DNA of 64,000 nucleotides from Ignatzschineria sp. F8392 (GCF_002252045.1 NZ_NEFF01000001.1:1-64000); one strand, 5' to 3'. Numbered from the stretch's first letter, positions 27,695-37,046 are shown. Notes: generated by a model not told the origin, from the sequence alone. A program made the numbers and translations.

Positions 27695-29665
27695 ATGCTT
27701 CCGTTGGGTCAGCTCGCGCTCTATATTGCGCTCGGTGTTTCTATAGCACTCTTTATCTTGCCGCTAGTCGGCATTAAGTTTCGTAATCCACAATTGATGT
27801 ATAGTGCAAGGCCATTAACCATATGGCTTTTTGTGCTTGTGGCCTTCTCCTTTATCTATCTCGGACATCTCTTTTGGATTAGTGATTTTAGCTTCTCCTA
27901 TGTCTTTCAGAACTCCAATACCAAATTGCCGGGAATCTATAAAATTACCGCAATTTGGGGCGGGCATGAAGGTTCGATGTTGTTGTGGGTCTTAACCTTA
28001 GCGCTCTGGATGTTAGCGGTTGTTTTCTATACCCGCAAAATGCCTCTAGAACTTTCAGCCGCAACTTTAGCGGTTTTAGGGGGGATTACAGTAGGATTTA
28101 TCGCGTTTTTAATCTTCACTTCCGACCCTTTTGCCCGTAATTTAACGCTCGATCTCTATGATGGACGCGATCTTAACCCCTTACTACAAGATGTTGGTTT
28201 AATCATTCATCCGCCACTTCTCTATATGGGATATGTTGGTTTTGCAGTTCCCTATGCATTTATGTGTGCGATCTTAATGACAGGGCATATCGATCGGCTC
28301 TCTGTCAGATGGGTGCGTCCTTGGGCATTAGCAGCTTGGGGATTCTTAACCTTAGGGATCACAGTTGGAAGTTGGTGGGCTTATTATGAGTTAGGCTGGG
28401 GCGGTTGGTGGTTCTGGGATCCAGTTGAAAATGCATCATTGATCCCTTGGATTTTAGGTGCAGCACTGCTTCACTCATTAGCCGCGACAGAAAAGCGTAA
28501 AGCTTTTACTCTCTGGACCGTTATTATTGCTATTTTAACCTTCTGCTTAAGTGTCTTAGGAACCTTCCTTGTACGTTCAGGTGTTTTAACCTCCGTTCAC
28601 TCCTTTGCGGCAGATCCTTCGAGGGGACAATTTATCCTCTTCCTTCTTGGTATTATTACACTTTTTGCATTTCTCTTACTGCTCTTTAGATCTTATAAAA
28701 TTCGCCAAGAGTCGCATCTTAGCTTGATCTCAAAAGAGTCGGGAATTCTCTTTAATAATATCTTTCTTTCGGTGGCCTGCTTTGTTGTAGTCTTAGGGAC
28801 GCTCTATCCATTGATCGTTGATATTTTGCAGATTGGTAAAATCTCGGTAGGAGAGGGATATTTCAATGAGTATCTTGTTCCTATCTCACTTTTACTTCTT
28901 GTTGTATTAGGTTTTACTCCGCTCCTTCGTTTTAAGCAGGATTCCTTCTCCCGTATTAAGAAGCCCTTGAGTATTATGGCGCTTCTTTCACTCATTTTTG
29001 GTGTGGGGAGTAGTTATCTCTATGCCGGTCAATTGGATCCTTTAGTGGTGATCAGTCTGATTCTCAGCTACTGGGTCTTCTTTGGAATTCTCTTTGAGAT
29101 CAAACTCAATGGACGTAAGAATGATAACTTCTTCCAAGCACTCAAACATCAATCATTATCACGTTGGGGAATGAATCTTGGGCATTTAGGATTAATTGTG
29201 ACGATTGTAGGAATTACACTCACTTCTCACTATAGTGATGAGCAAGATCGTTTAGTCCGAGTGGGAGAGACTGTTCAGGTAAGAGAGTATGGTTTTGAGC
29301 TATTGGCGCTCGAAGATGTTCAGGGTTCAAACTATATTGGGACAAAAGGGATTATTCAGGTCTACCAAAATGGAAAGCCCTTACGCATGATGTATCCCGA
29401 GAAGAGAACCTATACCGTTAGCGGAATGCCGATTAGTGAAGTCGCTTTAAGACCCTCTCTTTTAGATGATCTTTATGTTGCTATGGCGGAGGAGCGCGCT
29501 GAAAATGCGTGGGCTATTCGTCTCTATGTCAAACCATTTGTTCGTTGGATCTGGCTAGGAGGTATCATTATCTCCATCGCCGCGTTACTTTCAATGCTTG
29601 ACCGCCGTTACCGCATTGGGCGAAAGCAGCTTCAATCAACTGATAATATAGAAACTGTTCAATAG
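27695..29665 (+). CDS. ccmF: Cytochrome c heme lyase subunit CcmF
   Basis: A 656-residue polytopic membrane protein that attaches heme to apocytochrome c with CcmH and CcmI. It contains the WWD domain GWWFWDPVENASLIPW (about 236-252), heme-handling histidines in IHPPLLYMGY (about 170-180), and a periplasmic domain near the C terminus. Length equals that of E. coli CcmF (647 aa) within a few residues. The ribosome-binding site is weak: AAGGA lies about 13 bp from the ATG. ccmG follows after 9 bp. Confidence 0.97.
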   Translation: MLPLGQLALYIALGVSIALFILPLVGIKFRNPQLMYSARPLTIWLFVLVAFSFIYLGHLFWISDFSFSYVFQNSNTKLPGIYKITAIWGGHEGSMLLWVLTLALWMLAVVFYTRKMPLELSAATLAVLGGITVGFIAFLIFTSDPFARNLTLDLYDGRDLNPLLQDVGLIIHPPLLYMGYVGFAVPYAFMCAILMTGHIDRLSVRWVRPWALAAWGFLTLGITVGSWWAYYELGWGGWWFWDPVENASLIPWILGAALLHSLAATEKRKAFTLWTVIIAILTFCLSVLGTFLVRSGVLTSVHSFAADPSRGQFILFLLGIITLFAFLLLLFRSYKIRQESHLSLISKESGILFNNIFLSVACFVVVLGTLYPLIVDILQIGKISVGEGYFNEYLVPISLLLLVVLGFTPLLRFKQDSFSRIKKPLSIMALLSLIFGVGSSYLYAGQLDPLVVISLILSYWVFFGILFEIKLNGRKNDNFFQALKHQSLSRWGMNLGHLGLIVTIVGITLTSHYSDEQDRLVRVGETVQVREYGFELLALEDVQGSNYIGTKGIIQVYQNGKPLRMMYPEKRTYTVSGMPISEVALRPSLLDDLYVAMAEERAENAWAIRLYVKPFVRWIWLGGIIISIAALLSMLDRRYRIGRKQLQSTDNIETVQ

Positions 29666-29674
29666 GAGGGATCG

Positions 29675-30244
29675 ATGTTAAGAGCAATTATAGCCGGGAT
29701 TGTAGTGGTTGTTGTAGGCTTTCTAATCTTTCTCTTTATGAGTTTAGAGAATGATGCGAGTTACCTCCCTTCAGCGTTGAAGGGGAAACCATTACCCCCT
29801 TTTAGTGCCTATGAGGTTGCAGCGCCTGGGAGTCAGGCGAGAATCTTAACAGATGAGGATATTCAAGGGCCTGCGCTTCTCAATATTTGGGCAACATGGT
29901 GTCCTACCTGTGAGGCCGAGCATGAGGCGCTTAAAGAGATTGGCGCAACAGGTGTTCCGATCTATGGTGTCGATTATAAAGATGACCCGCAGCTTGCTTA
30001 CCGCTGGTTAAGAGATCTAGGGAATCCTTATATCTTTACCATTGCTGATGAGAGTGGCAAGATCGGTCTCAATTTAGGGGTCTATGGTGCGCCTGAGACC
30101 TACTTCTTAGATGCTGATAATGTGATTGTCTATCGACATGTGGGTGAGATGACAGTCGATCTATGGAACAATGAGCTCAAAGAGATCTATGAATCGAGCT
30201 TTAAGCGTAATGATCAAGAGAATCATACGAAGGGAGATCAGTAG
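29675..30244 (+). CDS. ccmG: Thiol:disulfide interchange protein CcmG (DsbE)
   Basis: A membrane-anchored thioredoxin that keeps the apocytochrome CXXCH cysteines reduced. The N-terminal helix spans about 5-23. The active site is WATWCPTCEAEH with C76 and C79, and GVYGAPETYFLD contains the cis-proline loop typical of CcmG. The 189 residues match the family. AGGAGGG precedes the ATG, and its stop overlaps the ccmH GTG by one base. Confidence 0.96.
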   Translation: MLRAIIAGIVVVVVGFLIFLFMSLENDASYLPSALKGKPLPPFSAYEVAAPGSQARILTDEDIQGPALLNIWATWCPTCEAEHEALKEIGATGVPIYGVDYKDDPQLAYRWLRDLGNPYIFTIADESGKIGLNLGVYGAPETYFLDADNVIVYRHVGEMTVDLWNNELKEIYESSFKRNDQENHTKGDQ

Positions 30245-30720
30245 TGAGATATCTATTTTCAATCATCACATTGGTTCTATTATTGACCTCAGGTTATAGT
30301 TTTGCCTCTGTCAATCTTTATGAGTTTAATAACCCTGTTGATGAGCGTCGTTTTCAGAGTTTAACGCGAGAATTACGTTGTCCAAAGTGTCAAAATCAGA
30401 ATATTGCAGATTCCGATGCGCCGCTTGCACAAGATATGCGTGATTTGACTTACGATATGATTATTGATGGGCAAGCAGATGCACAGATTATCAGCTTTAT
30501 GGTTGATCGTTATGGTGACTTTGTGATGTATAACCCGCCGGTAAAACCGGTAACATGGTTGCTCTGGTTTAGCCCTTTTGTGTTGCTCTTATTGATTTTA
30601 GCGCTTGTTTTCTTGGCAAAGCGTCGCAAACCGGCTGTTGTAAAAGTGGCCGCGCCCAAAGAGTTAACGGCAGAAGATCAGGCACGATTAGATGAAATAT
30701 TGACGAGAAAAGATAATTAA
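30244..30720 (+). CDS. ccmH: Cytochrome c-type biogenesis protein CcmH
   Basis: A 158-residue thiol-reductase partner of CcmF. It has a signal peptide or anchor (about 3-21) and the LRCPKCQNQNIADSDAPLAQDMR block with redox cysteines C46 and C49. A second membrane helix lies at about 102-123 (WLLWFSPFVLLLLILALVFL). It equals the N-terminal part of E. coli CcmH; the C-terminal TPR part is the separate ccmI here. It starts with GTG in a one-base overlap with the ccmG stop. Confidence 0.96.
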   Translation: MRYLFSIITLVLLLTSGYSFASVNLYEFNNPVDERRFQSLTRELRCPKCQNQNIADSDAPLAQDMRDLTYDMIIDGQADAQIISFMVDRYGDFVMYNPPVKPVTWLLWFSPFVLLLLILALVFLAKRRKPAVVKVAAPKELTAEDQARLDEILTRKDN

Positions 30721-30721
30721 A

Positions 30722-32032
30722 ATGACGGCACTAGGTATAACATACACACTCCTTTTCATCCTGATCTCGCTTCTATTTATAGGATTTGCCTTGTGGGGCA
30801 AGAGCGCAGGAAAATATCCACGACTTAAAGAGGTTTATCGCGATAAATATCTTGATGAGACAGAGACTCTCGATGATGATTTAGTACGTGGAAAGATCGA
30901 TGAGGCGACTTATGAAGCAACAAAAGTGGAGCTTGCAAAAGATCTTTTAGCAGTTGCGCATCCTGATCGACCATTGACGCCGGCTCTCAAGTGGATCACC
31001 TTTCTTTTTGGTGGGGTGATTATCGCTTTTTCTGCACTCTACTTTTGGGCAGATGGTTACTCTGCGGATGCCAAAAATCTCGATAATCAGCGAGCAACGG
31101 CACTTCCTTATGTGAAGGCTTGGTTGGCGGCGACTTCTATTGAAGATCTTCAACGTGAGAGCAATCTGATGGATCTCAATCCTCCAGAGCCATTACAACA
31201 GAATCTGTTAGGAACGTTAGCAGCACTCAATTTAATGAGCTCAAGAGATCATCATACCGATCCTAAGGAGCTCAATCTTTTAGGGAAGATCTATCTTAAT
31301 ATGGATCAATTAGGTTTAGCAGAGAAGAGTTATCTCGATCTCTATCGCCTCGATCCTACCAATGATAACACCTACTATACGCTCTTAAATATTCAACTAG
31401 CAAAGAACAACTATCAACTCGATAATCGTTTAGAGTCGCTTTTTGATCAATTTGTCTTAAATAATGCCACCAACGAAAGTCTACTTCTCTATTACGGAAC
31501 AGTCCTATTTGAGAATCAGAAAGTTGATAAGGCGATGCACTTCTTCTCTATTTTAGCCGATCTCTACCCTGAGGATTCAGAGAATCGCCGCGTGATTTTA
31601 GCGATGATCGATACCTTAACAGGTCAAGGAATGAATCAGCCAGAGATGAATCAGCCTGCAGAGATGGTGACAGCAGATAAGGTGACTCTTCCGGTCACGA
31701 TCTCATTATCGGAAGAGATTGTGCAACAACTTCCGCAAGAGGCGGTACTCTTTATCTATCTAAGAGATCAACCTGTCGGACCACCGTTGGCGGCAAAACG
31801 TATTCCGCTTGCGGCAATTGAGACCTTCCCATTAAGAGTGACAATGGGGGATCAGGATCTCTTAATGCCGGGATCGGCTTCTTTAGCGAGTAAGCATGAT
31901 TTGAGTGCTTCAGCGAAGATTAGTCTCAATGGTGATCCTATCACTTCAGCCGGCGATATTGAATCGACAGCGGTCGCGGTACCTGATCTCAATCAGGGAA
32001 TTAATCTTCTTTTAGACCATATTGTGGAGTAG
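30722..32032 (+). CDS. ccmI: Cytochrome c-type biogenesis protein CcmI
   Basis: A 436-residue apocytochrome c chaperone. Two membrane helices (about 7-25 and 87-107) flank a cytoplasmic loop, and the periplasmic part carries TPR repeats (about 155-310, for example LNLLGKIYLNMDQLGLAEKSY). A C-terminal beta-rich CcmI domain (about 325-436, VTISLSEEIVQQLPQEAVLFIYLRD) follows. It begins 1 bp after the ccmH stop. In E. coli the TPR part is fused to CcmH, so this genome has the separate form. Confidence 0.93.
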   Translation: MTALGITYTLLFILISLLFIGFALWGKSAGKYPRLKEVYRDKYLDETETLDDDLVRGKIDEATYEATKVELAKDLLAVAHPDRPLTPALKWITFLFGGVIIAFSALYFWADGYSADAKNLDNQRATALPYVKAWLAATSIEDLQRESNLMDLNPPEPLQQNLLGTLAALNLMSSRDHHTDPKELNLLGKIYLNMDQLGLAEKSYLDLYRLDPTNDNTYYTLLNIQLAKNNYQLDNRLESLFDQFVLNNATNESLLLYYGTVLFENQKVDKAMHFFSILADLYPEDSENRRVILAMIDTLTGQGMNQPEMNQPAEMVTADKVTLPVTISLSEEIVQQLPQEAVLFIYLRDQPVGPPLAAKRIPLAAIETFPLRVTMGDQDLLMPGSASLASKHDLSASAKISLNGDPITSAGDIESTAVAVPDLNQGINLLLDHIVE

Positions 32033-32036
32033 ATCT

Positions 32037-32678
32037 ATGGTAGCGCTCTTTAACTTAGAGGTGGAAGCGCTCGGTGTAACGCGAAATTATCGACCGATCT
32101 TCAAGCCCTTTTCATTTAATTTAACAAATGGAGAGTCTCTCTATATTAAAGGGCGTAATGGCGCAGGGAAAACCACCTCATTACGGGTACTTGCCGGCAT
32201 TAGTCAGCGCTATCAAGGCAACATTTACCTCGATCAAATAGAGCGAAGAGAGCTGCTTCATCACTACTCAAAAGAGATCTCCTATGTGGGTCATCAGTTA
32301 AGTCTCAATCTTGATTTGACGGCGATAGAGAATCTCTCTTTTTTATTGAAGCTACGTGGAAAACGGATTGCACGAGAGAAAATTTTAGAGGTGTTTTCAC
32401 TCTTAGGTCTTCCATTAGAGGAGCGTCCTATCCGTTACTTTTCGGCAGGGCAGAAGAGACGTGTCGCCCTAGCAAGGCTCTGGCTCGAAGAGAGTGCAAT
32501 TTGGATCTTAGATGAGCCCTTTACGGCACTCGATATCGATTCTATCGCCCTTCTTGAGCAGAAGATGAAGGCCCATTATCAAAGTGGTGGGGGGATTATC
32601 TTTACTTCGCATCAAGCGCCGGTAGAAGAGGTTGTCTCTAAAACATTAGTGATCGAGAGGTTTCGTGTAGATGCTTAA
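32037..32678 (+). CDS. ccmA: Cytochrome c biogenesis ABC transporter ATP-binding protein CcmA
   Basis: A 213-residue ATPase whose hydrolysis drives release of holo-CcmE from CcmCD. Walker A is GRNGAGKTT, the signature is YFSAGQKRRVALARLWL (an SAGQ variant common in CcmA), and Walker B is WILDEPFTALD. ATG at 32037 is preferred, with GTGGAG 7 bp upstream inside the end of ccmI; the frame is open five codons earlier but without a site. It is placed near the end of the operon rather than at the front as in E. coli. Confidence 0.95.
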   Translation: MVALFNLEVEALGVTRNYRPIFKPFSFNLTNGESLYIKGRNGAGKTTSLRVLAGISQRYQGNIYLDQIERRELLHHYSKEISYVGHQLSLNLDLTAIENLSFLLKLRGKRIAREKILEVFSLLGLPLEERPIRYFSAGQKRRVALARLWLEESAIWILDEPFTALDIDSIALLEQKMKAHYQSGGGIIFTSHQAPVEEVVSKTLVIERFRVDA

Positions 32679-33342
32679 TGTAGTGATCGATATTATTGTG
32701 AGAGATATTCGAGTTGCGATGCGTAATCGGTCCGAGATCTTTATGCCGCTCATCTTCTTCTTGATTATTATCTCGCTCTTTCCGTTAGGATTGGGGTTGG
32801 AAAATCAGAAGTTATTAAAGGCTGCTGCACCTGCAATTCTCTGGATTGCAGCACTTCTTTCAACGATTTTGGTCCTTGACCGAATCTTTAAAAATGATTT
32901 TGATGATGGCTCGCTTGAGCAGATGGCAATCAGTGGTGCGTCGCTCTATAGTCTGATTTTAGGCAAAATTATAGCGCATTGGTTGGTGACGGGGCTTCCG
33001 CTTGTAATCTTCTCTCCTATTTTAGCGGTGATGTTAGGCTTTACTCTGTCAGAATCGGTAGTGGTCGCCTTAATCCTCCTAGTGGGAACACCACTTTTGA
33101 GTTTTGTTGGGGCGATGTGTGTTGCGCTTTTAGTCGGTTTACGGCAAGCGGGCCTTCTTTTGAGCATTATTATCTTGCCACTCTATGTCCCTATTTTATT
33201 GATTGGTGTCCAATTGATCTCCCGTTTACAGGAGGGGCACTCTTTAAGTAGCTTGATGTTGATTCTAATTGGTGCTGATTTAGCTGCTCTCATTATTACC
33301 CCGATTGTGACCGCTTTTGCCATTAAAATGAGTCTAGATTAA
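32671..33342 (+). CDS. ccmB: Heme exporter protein CcmB
   Basis: A 223-residue ABC permease subunit with six membrane helices. The N terminus RDIRVAMRNRSEIFMPLIFFLIIISLFPLG and the FKNDFDDGSLEQM block (about 72-84) are characteristic of CcmB. It overlaps ccmA by 8 bp, which indicates tight coupling. It ends the operon; a 7-bp CATCAAC tandem repeat follows, and no good terminator is seen before the convergent metR. Confidence 0.95.
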   Translation: MLNVVIDIIVRDIRVAMRNRSEIFMPLIFFLIIISLFPLGLGLENQKLLKAAAPAILWIAALLSTILVLDRIFKNDFDDGSLEQMAISGASLYSLILGKIIAHWLVTGLPLVIFSPILAVMLGFTLSESVVVALILLVGTPLLSFVGAMCVALLVGLRQAGLLLSIIILPLYVPILLIGVQLISRLQEGHSLSSLMLILIGADLAALIITPIVTAFAIKMSLD

Positions 33343-33350
33343 TCTAGGCT

Positions 33351-33381
33351 CATCAACCATCAACCATCAACCATCAATCAT
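33351..33381. repeat. 7-bp tandem repeat
   Basis: CATCAAC is repeated three times exactly and once as CATCAAT, then a partial copy, between the ends of ccmB and metR. Confidence 0.85.
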
Positions 33382-33385
33382 TCTG

Positions 33386-34273
33386 TTATCGAGGAGATTG
33401 GTGCGCTATCTCTATAAAAGCCTCTAGATAATCGATTTTTTGATCTGAAATTCGTGAGCCTAAAAAGATCTGTTTTGCGATTCCTTGCTCTCCAAGGCGA
33501 ACCGGTATAATCGGTAATCGCTCGCAATACTCTTCAATCAACCAACGTGGAAGGGCAGCTACCCCGCGACCACTAGCAACCATCTGTAACATAATATCGG
33601 TAGTTTCAATCGTTTTGTGGCGTCTAGGTGTGATGCCTGCCGGTAGAAGAAATTGATTATAGATATCGAGCCGGCCAATATCGACAGGATAGCTAATTAA
33701 GATCTCTTCGATCAGATCTTCAGGCTCTGCAAAGGGTGCTGTTGCTAGAGGATGATCTTTCGCAACCACTAAAACCTGCTCATAATCGAAGACAGGATCG
33801 AAGCGTAAATTGGGTTTATAGAGGGGGTCGGGCGTGACTAACAGATCGATTTCATAGCCGAGTAGGGCACCAATTCCGCCAAATTGAAACTTCTGTTTAA
33901 CATCGACATCCACATCTGGCCAAGCGTTTAGATAGGGGGCGATCACCTTTAAAAGCCATTGGTAACAAGGGTGACACTCCATGCCGATCCGTAATGCGCC
34001 ACGTTCCCCTTCGGCAAACTGTTTGAGGCGCTCCTCAGCAAGCGTTAGCTGTGGAAGCACTCGATTGGCAACAGAGAGGAGATAAGCCCCTGACTGTGTT
34101 AACTCTAAATGTCGTCCTTCTCGCCGCCAAATTTCAATTCCTAATCGTTCTTCAAGCTTGCGAATACTATGGCTGAGTGCCGATTGAGAGAGATGGAGCG
34201 CTTTTGCGGCTGCGGTTAAAGAGCCTTTTTTATCAACCTGTTGCACAATAGTAAGGTGGATTCGTTCTAACAT
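33386..34273 (-). CDS. metR: LysR family regulator MetR
   Basis: A 295-residue LysR protein closest in sequence pattern to MetR, the homocysteine-responsive activator of methionine genes. The helix-turn-helix is GSLTAAAKALHLSQSALSHS. The effector domain begins with RIGMECHPCYQWLLKVI (about 95-111), matching IAIECHSCIQWL in E. coli MetR, and has DLLVTPDPL, FDYEQVLVVAKDHPLA and ISYPVDIGRLDI as further matches. It is divergent from the methionine synthase pair mesX-mesD, which supports the assignment. The shared 388-bp spacer should hold its sites. Confidence 0.88.
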   Translation of the reverse strand: MLERIHLTIVQQVDKKGSLTAAAKALHLSQSALSHSIRKLEERLGIEIWRREGRHLELTQSGAYLLSVANRVLPQLTLAEERLKQFAEGERGALRIGMECHPCYQWLLKVIAPYLNAWPDVDVDVKQKFQFGGIGALLGYEIDLLVTPDPLYKPNLRFDPVFDYEQVLVVAKDHPLATAPFAEPEDLIEEILISYPVDIGRLDIYNQFLLPAGITPRRHKTIETTDIMLQMVASGRGVAALPRWLIEEYCERLPIIPVRLGEQGIAKQIFLGSRISDQKIDYLEAFIEIAHQSPR

Positions 34274-34661
34274 AATTTTAAAGGACCTCTTAGAGAAGCT
34301 AGGTAGAGTGGTAAATGTAGGATATTCAGAATGTCGATCTAATATCGATCTATAGAAGAGTTCTAGAGAAGAGTGTCATAGCTGAACTTAATATATGAGC
34401 AAAATTCATTGATTATTGAAATATGATCATTTTACTTCATTTGTTGCTCTTTCTACAATGATTCTCAGTTCAAGATGTTATTAAAGAGAGAGAAGCTCCT
34501 ACCGAGTTAATGCTTCTCGCTAAACCCTTCAAAACGATAATAGCAAAGAGGGTTCTATCAATGACATCTCTCTATCTAATAGATCTATTAGATCTTCTTC
34601 TATATCCCCGATCTATATTCCGATCTACATTATTTACCGCTACTCAATATCAGGAGAAGTC
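34274..34661. other. Divergent metR-mesX control region
   Basis: A 388-bp spacer without genes. It contains the near-palindrome AAATATGATCATTTT (around 34420) and TGAA/TTCA half-sites around 34385-34440 that could belong to MetR operators. No exact TGAA-N5-TTCA was found, and no riboswitch fold was recognised. Confidence 0.4.
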
Positions 34662-35645
34662 ATGTCAGACGCATTTACCTTTAATATTAGACGAATTAAC
34701 TTTGATGAGAATTATCAACCCGCCAATGAAACTCGTTTGACCACCAACTTTGCTAACTTAGCACGAGGTGAGAGTCGGCAAGAGAATCTACGTAATACTC
34801 TCAATATGATTAATAATCGCTTTAATAGTTTGGCTAATTGGGATAATCCTCAAGGGAACCGCTATGCCGTTGAGATTGAGATTATCTCTGTCGATATTGA
34901 TATTGAGGGAAATGGTGAACAATTCCCGATGATTGAGATCTTAGAAACGACCATTATCGATCATCAAACGGGAGAGAGAATCGAAGGAATTGTGGGCAAT
35001 AACTTCTCCTCTTATGTTCGCGATTATGATTTTAGTGTTCTTCTCTTAAATCATAATCGTGATCGAACAGAGTTTTCTCTCCCTGATCAATTTGGTGAGT
35101 TACATGGCAAGCTCTTTCAATACTTTTTACAGTCTGATCTCTACCAACAAAATTTTAGTAAAGCCCCTGTGATCTGCCTGAGCGTTGCCGGTAGTAGAAC
35201 TTATACTCGCACAGAGAATGAGCACCCTATTTTAGGTGTAGAGTATCAACAGGGAGAACGCTCCTTAACGGATCAATACTTTGCAAAGATGGGGTTAGAA
35301 GTTCGTTACTTTATGCCAAAGGGAAGTGTTGCACCATTGGCTTTCTACTTCTCTGGCGACTTACTTAATGATTATAGCAATCTGGAGCTTATTGGTACGA
35401 TCAGTACGATGGAGACTTTCCAGAAGATCTATCGACCTGAGATCTATAATGGTAATGCCCCCGCAGGTGCAATTTATCAGCCAAGTTTAACTAATCAAGA
35501 TTTTTCATCAACGCAGATTGTCTATGATCGCGAAGAGCGTAATCGTCTTGCTGTAGAGCAGGGCGTCTTTACGGAAGAACATTTTATTAAGCCGTATCAG
35601 CAGATTTTAGATGCATGGGCGAAAAGAGTTAACTTCAGCGTTTGA
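34662..35645 (+). CDS. mesX: MesX (DUF1852), partner of methionine synthase MesD
   Basis: A 327-residue soluble protein of the DUF1852 family. It starts SDAFTFNIRRINFDENYQP, and has no signal peptide, helices or known cofactor motif. DUF1852 genes recur beside a short MetE-like protein, and the pair has been described as MesX-MesD, an oxygen-dependent, folate-independent methionine synthase system in aerobic bacteria. Here the mesD gene follows by 179 bp, and MetR is divergent. AGGAG lies 6 bp upstream of the ATG. The enzymatic role of MesX itself is not established to my knowledge. Confidence 0.88.
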   Translation: MSDAFTFNIRRINFDENYQPANETRLTTNFANLARGESRQENLRNTLNMINNRFNSLANWDNPQGNRYAVEIEIISVDIDIEGNGEQFPMIEILETTIIDHQTGERIEGIVGNNFSSYVRDYDFSVLLLNHNRDRTEFSLPDQFGELHGKLFQYFLQSDLYQQNFSKAPVICLSVAGSRTYTRTENEHPILGVEYQQGERSLTDQYFAKMGLEVRYFMPKGSVAPLAFYFSGDLLNDYSNLELIGTISTMETFQKIYRPEIYNGNAPAGAIYQPSLTNQDFSSTQIVYDREERNRLAVEQGVFTEEHFIKPYQQILDAWAKRVNFSV

Positions 35646-35824
35646 TCACATGATAAAAGAGCGATGAGGTCATTAAAACAGTTCATTAAGATAGATCGTT
35701 AAGAGAGATCGTTAAAGTAATCGTTCAGGTAGATCGTAAAAGCAGACTCGAAATCGATCAGTAATAACAAAAATAACAAACAATAGATAATAACAACAGA
35801 GACAGTCAAATAGGGATTATTAAA
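35646..35824. repeat. Degenerate AGATCGTTA repeats between mesX and mesD
   Basis: About five degenerate copies of AGATCGTTAA lie between about 35688 and 35745. The remainder of the spacer is A-rich up to the mesD ribosome-binding site. No terminator is seen, so co-transcription is likely. Confidence 0.55.
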
Positions 35825-36850
35825 ATGAAAAAATTATTGCCAACTTCAACTGCCGGTAGCCTACCTAAGCCTTCTTGGATTGCAGAGCCTGAAAAACTTT
35901 GGTCCCCTTGGAAATTAGAGGGAGAGGCATTAGAGCAAGCGAAAAGAGATGCCCTTCTACTCTCCTTAATTGAGCAGGAAGCCGCGGGTATTGATATTGT
36001 CAGCGATGGCGAACAGACACGACAACACTTTGTGACCACCTTTATTGAGCATCTTAGTGGTGTTGATTTTGAAAAGCGGGAGACTGTTCGTATTCGTGAT
36101 CGCTATGATGCGAGTGTTCCTACCGTTTTTGATGCCGTATCGAGAGAGCGCCCCGTCTTTGTCGAGGATGCTAAGTTCTTACGTCAACATACTCAAAAGC
36201 CGATCAAGTGGGCATTGCCAGGACCGATGACCATGATCGATACCCTCTATGATGATTACTATAAAAGTCGTGAAAAGCTTGCATGGGAGTTTGCTAAAAT
36301 CCTCAATCAAGAGGCAAAAGAGCTTGAAGCTGCGGGAGTCGATATTATCCAATTTGATGAGCCGGCATTTAATGTCTTCTTTGATGAGGTCAATGATTGG
36401 GGTATTGCTACATTAGAACGAGCAATTGAAGGATTGAAGTGTGAAACAGCGGTCCATATCTGTTATGGCTATGGTATTAAAGCGAATACTGATTGGAAGA
36501 AGACACTCGGTTCAGAGTGGCGCCAATATGAGGAATCTTTCCCTAAATTACAACAATCGAAGATCGATATTATCTCCTTAGAGTGCCAAAATTCCCATGT
36601 GCCGATGGATCTGATTGAACTCATTCGTGGCAAAAAAGTGATGGTCGGTGCGATTGATGTTGCGACAAATCAGATTGAGACTGCTGAAGAGGTTGCGGCT
36701 ACATTGAGAAAGGCATTACAGTTTGTGGATGCCGATAAGCTCTATCCAAGTACCAATTGTGGCATGACTCCGCTCTCACGCACGGTAGCAAATGGTAAGT
36801 TGCGGGCGCTTAGTGCCGGGGCAGAGATCGTTCGAAGAGAGCTCTCTTAG
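35825..36850 (+). CDS. mesD: Core methionine synthase MesD (MetE C-terminal domain only)
   Basis: A 341-residue protein equal to the catalytic half of cobalamin-independent methionine synthase, without the N-terminal domain that binds triglutamyl-folate. The zinc ligands of the MetE barrel are recognisable: His and Cys in VHICYGYG, Glu in SLECQNSH and Cys in STNCGMTPL. Substrate-site blocks are DGEQTRQHF, PGPMTM and QFDEPAF. Core-MetE proteins of this kind use a methyl donor other than methyl-folate polyglutamate. The MesD subgroup is recognised by its DUF1852 neighbour, present just upstream. A clear terminator follows. Confidence 0.9.
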   Translation: MKKLLPTSTAGSLPKPSWIAEPEKLWSPWKLEGEALEQAKRDALLLSLIEQEAAGIDIVSDGEQTRQHFVTTFIEHLSGVDFEKRETVRIRDRYDASVPTVFDAVSRERPVFVEDAKFLRQHTQKPIKWALPGPMTMIDTLYDDYYKSREKLAWEFAKILNQEAKELEAAGVDIIQFDEPAFNVFFDEVNDWGIATLERAIEGLKCETAVHICYGYGIKANTDWKKTLGSEWRQYEESFPKLQQSKIDIISLECQNSHVPMDLIELIRGKKVMVGAIDVATNQIETAEEVAATLRKALQFVDADKLYPSTNCGMTPLSRTVANGKLRALSAGAEIVRRELS

Positions 36851-36995
36851 TGAGAGATTATGAATATGAAGTGGTAGCAAGAGATGTATGAATCTTAGAT
36901 TTTTGATTTGAGATTCAATAGCGAGGTTGAAGATCAAGGATTAAGGATTAAGGATCAAGCTTTAAGATTGAAGCTCAAGATTAAGGTTCAAGTGT
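36851..36995. repeat. Imperfect GATTAAGGATCAAG repeats
   Basis: Overlapping variants of AAGGATTAAGGATCAAG and AAGATTGAAGCTCAAG run from about 36928 to 36990 after mesD. No gene is visible. Confidence 0.5.
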
Positions 36996-37046
36996 AGAGG
37001 AGAGGAAGATGGCTTTGGTGATCTTTCTCTCCTCTTAATTTTTTCC
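36996..37046 (+). terminator. mesXD intrinsic terminator
   Basis: A 15-bp stem with one mismatch (AGAGGAGAGGAAGAT, 36996-37010, with ATCTTTCTCTCCTCT, 37021-37035) and a 10-nt loop is followed by TAATTTTTT. Confidence 0.88.

Noticed and set aside
34274-34661. SAM or other methionine riboswitch upstream of mesX
   Set aside because: No conserved SAM riboswitch core could be traced; the presence of MetR gives a simpler explanation.
34510-34740. Plus-strand open frame upstream of mesX
   Set aside because: It overlaps the mesX start in another frame and lacks a ribosome-binding site.
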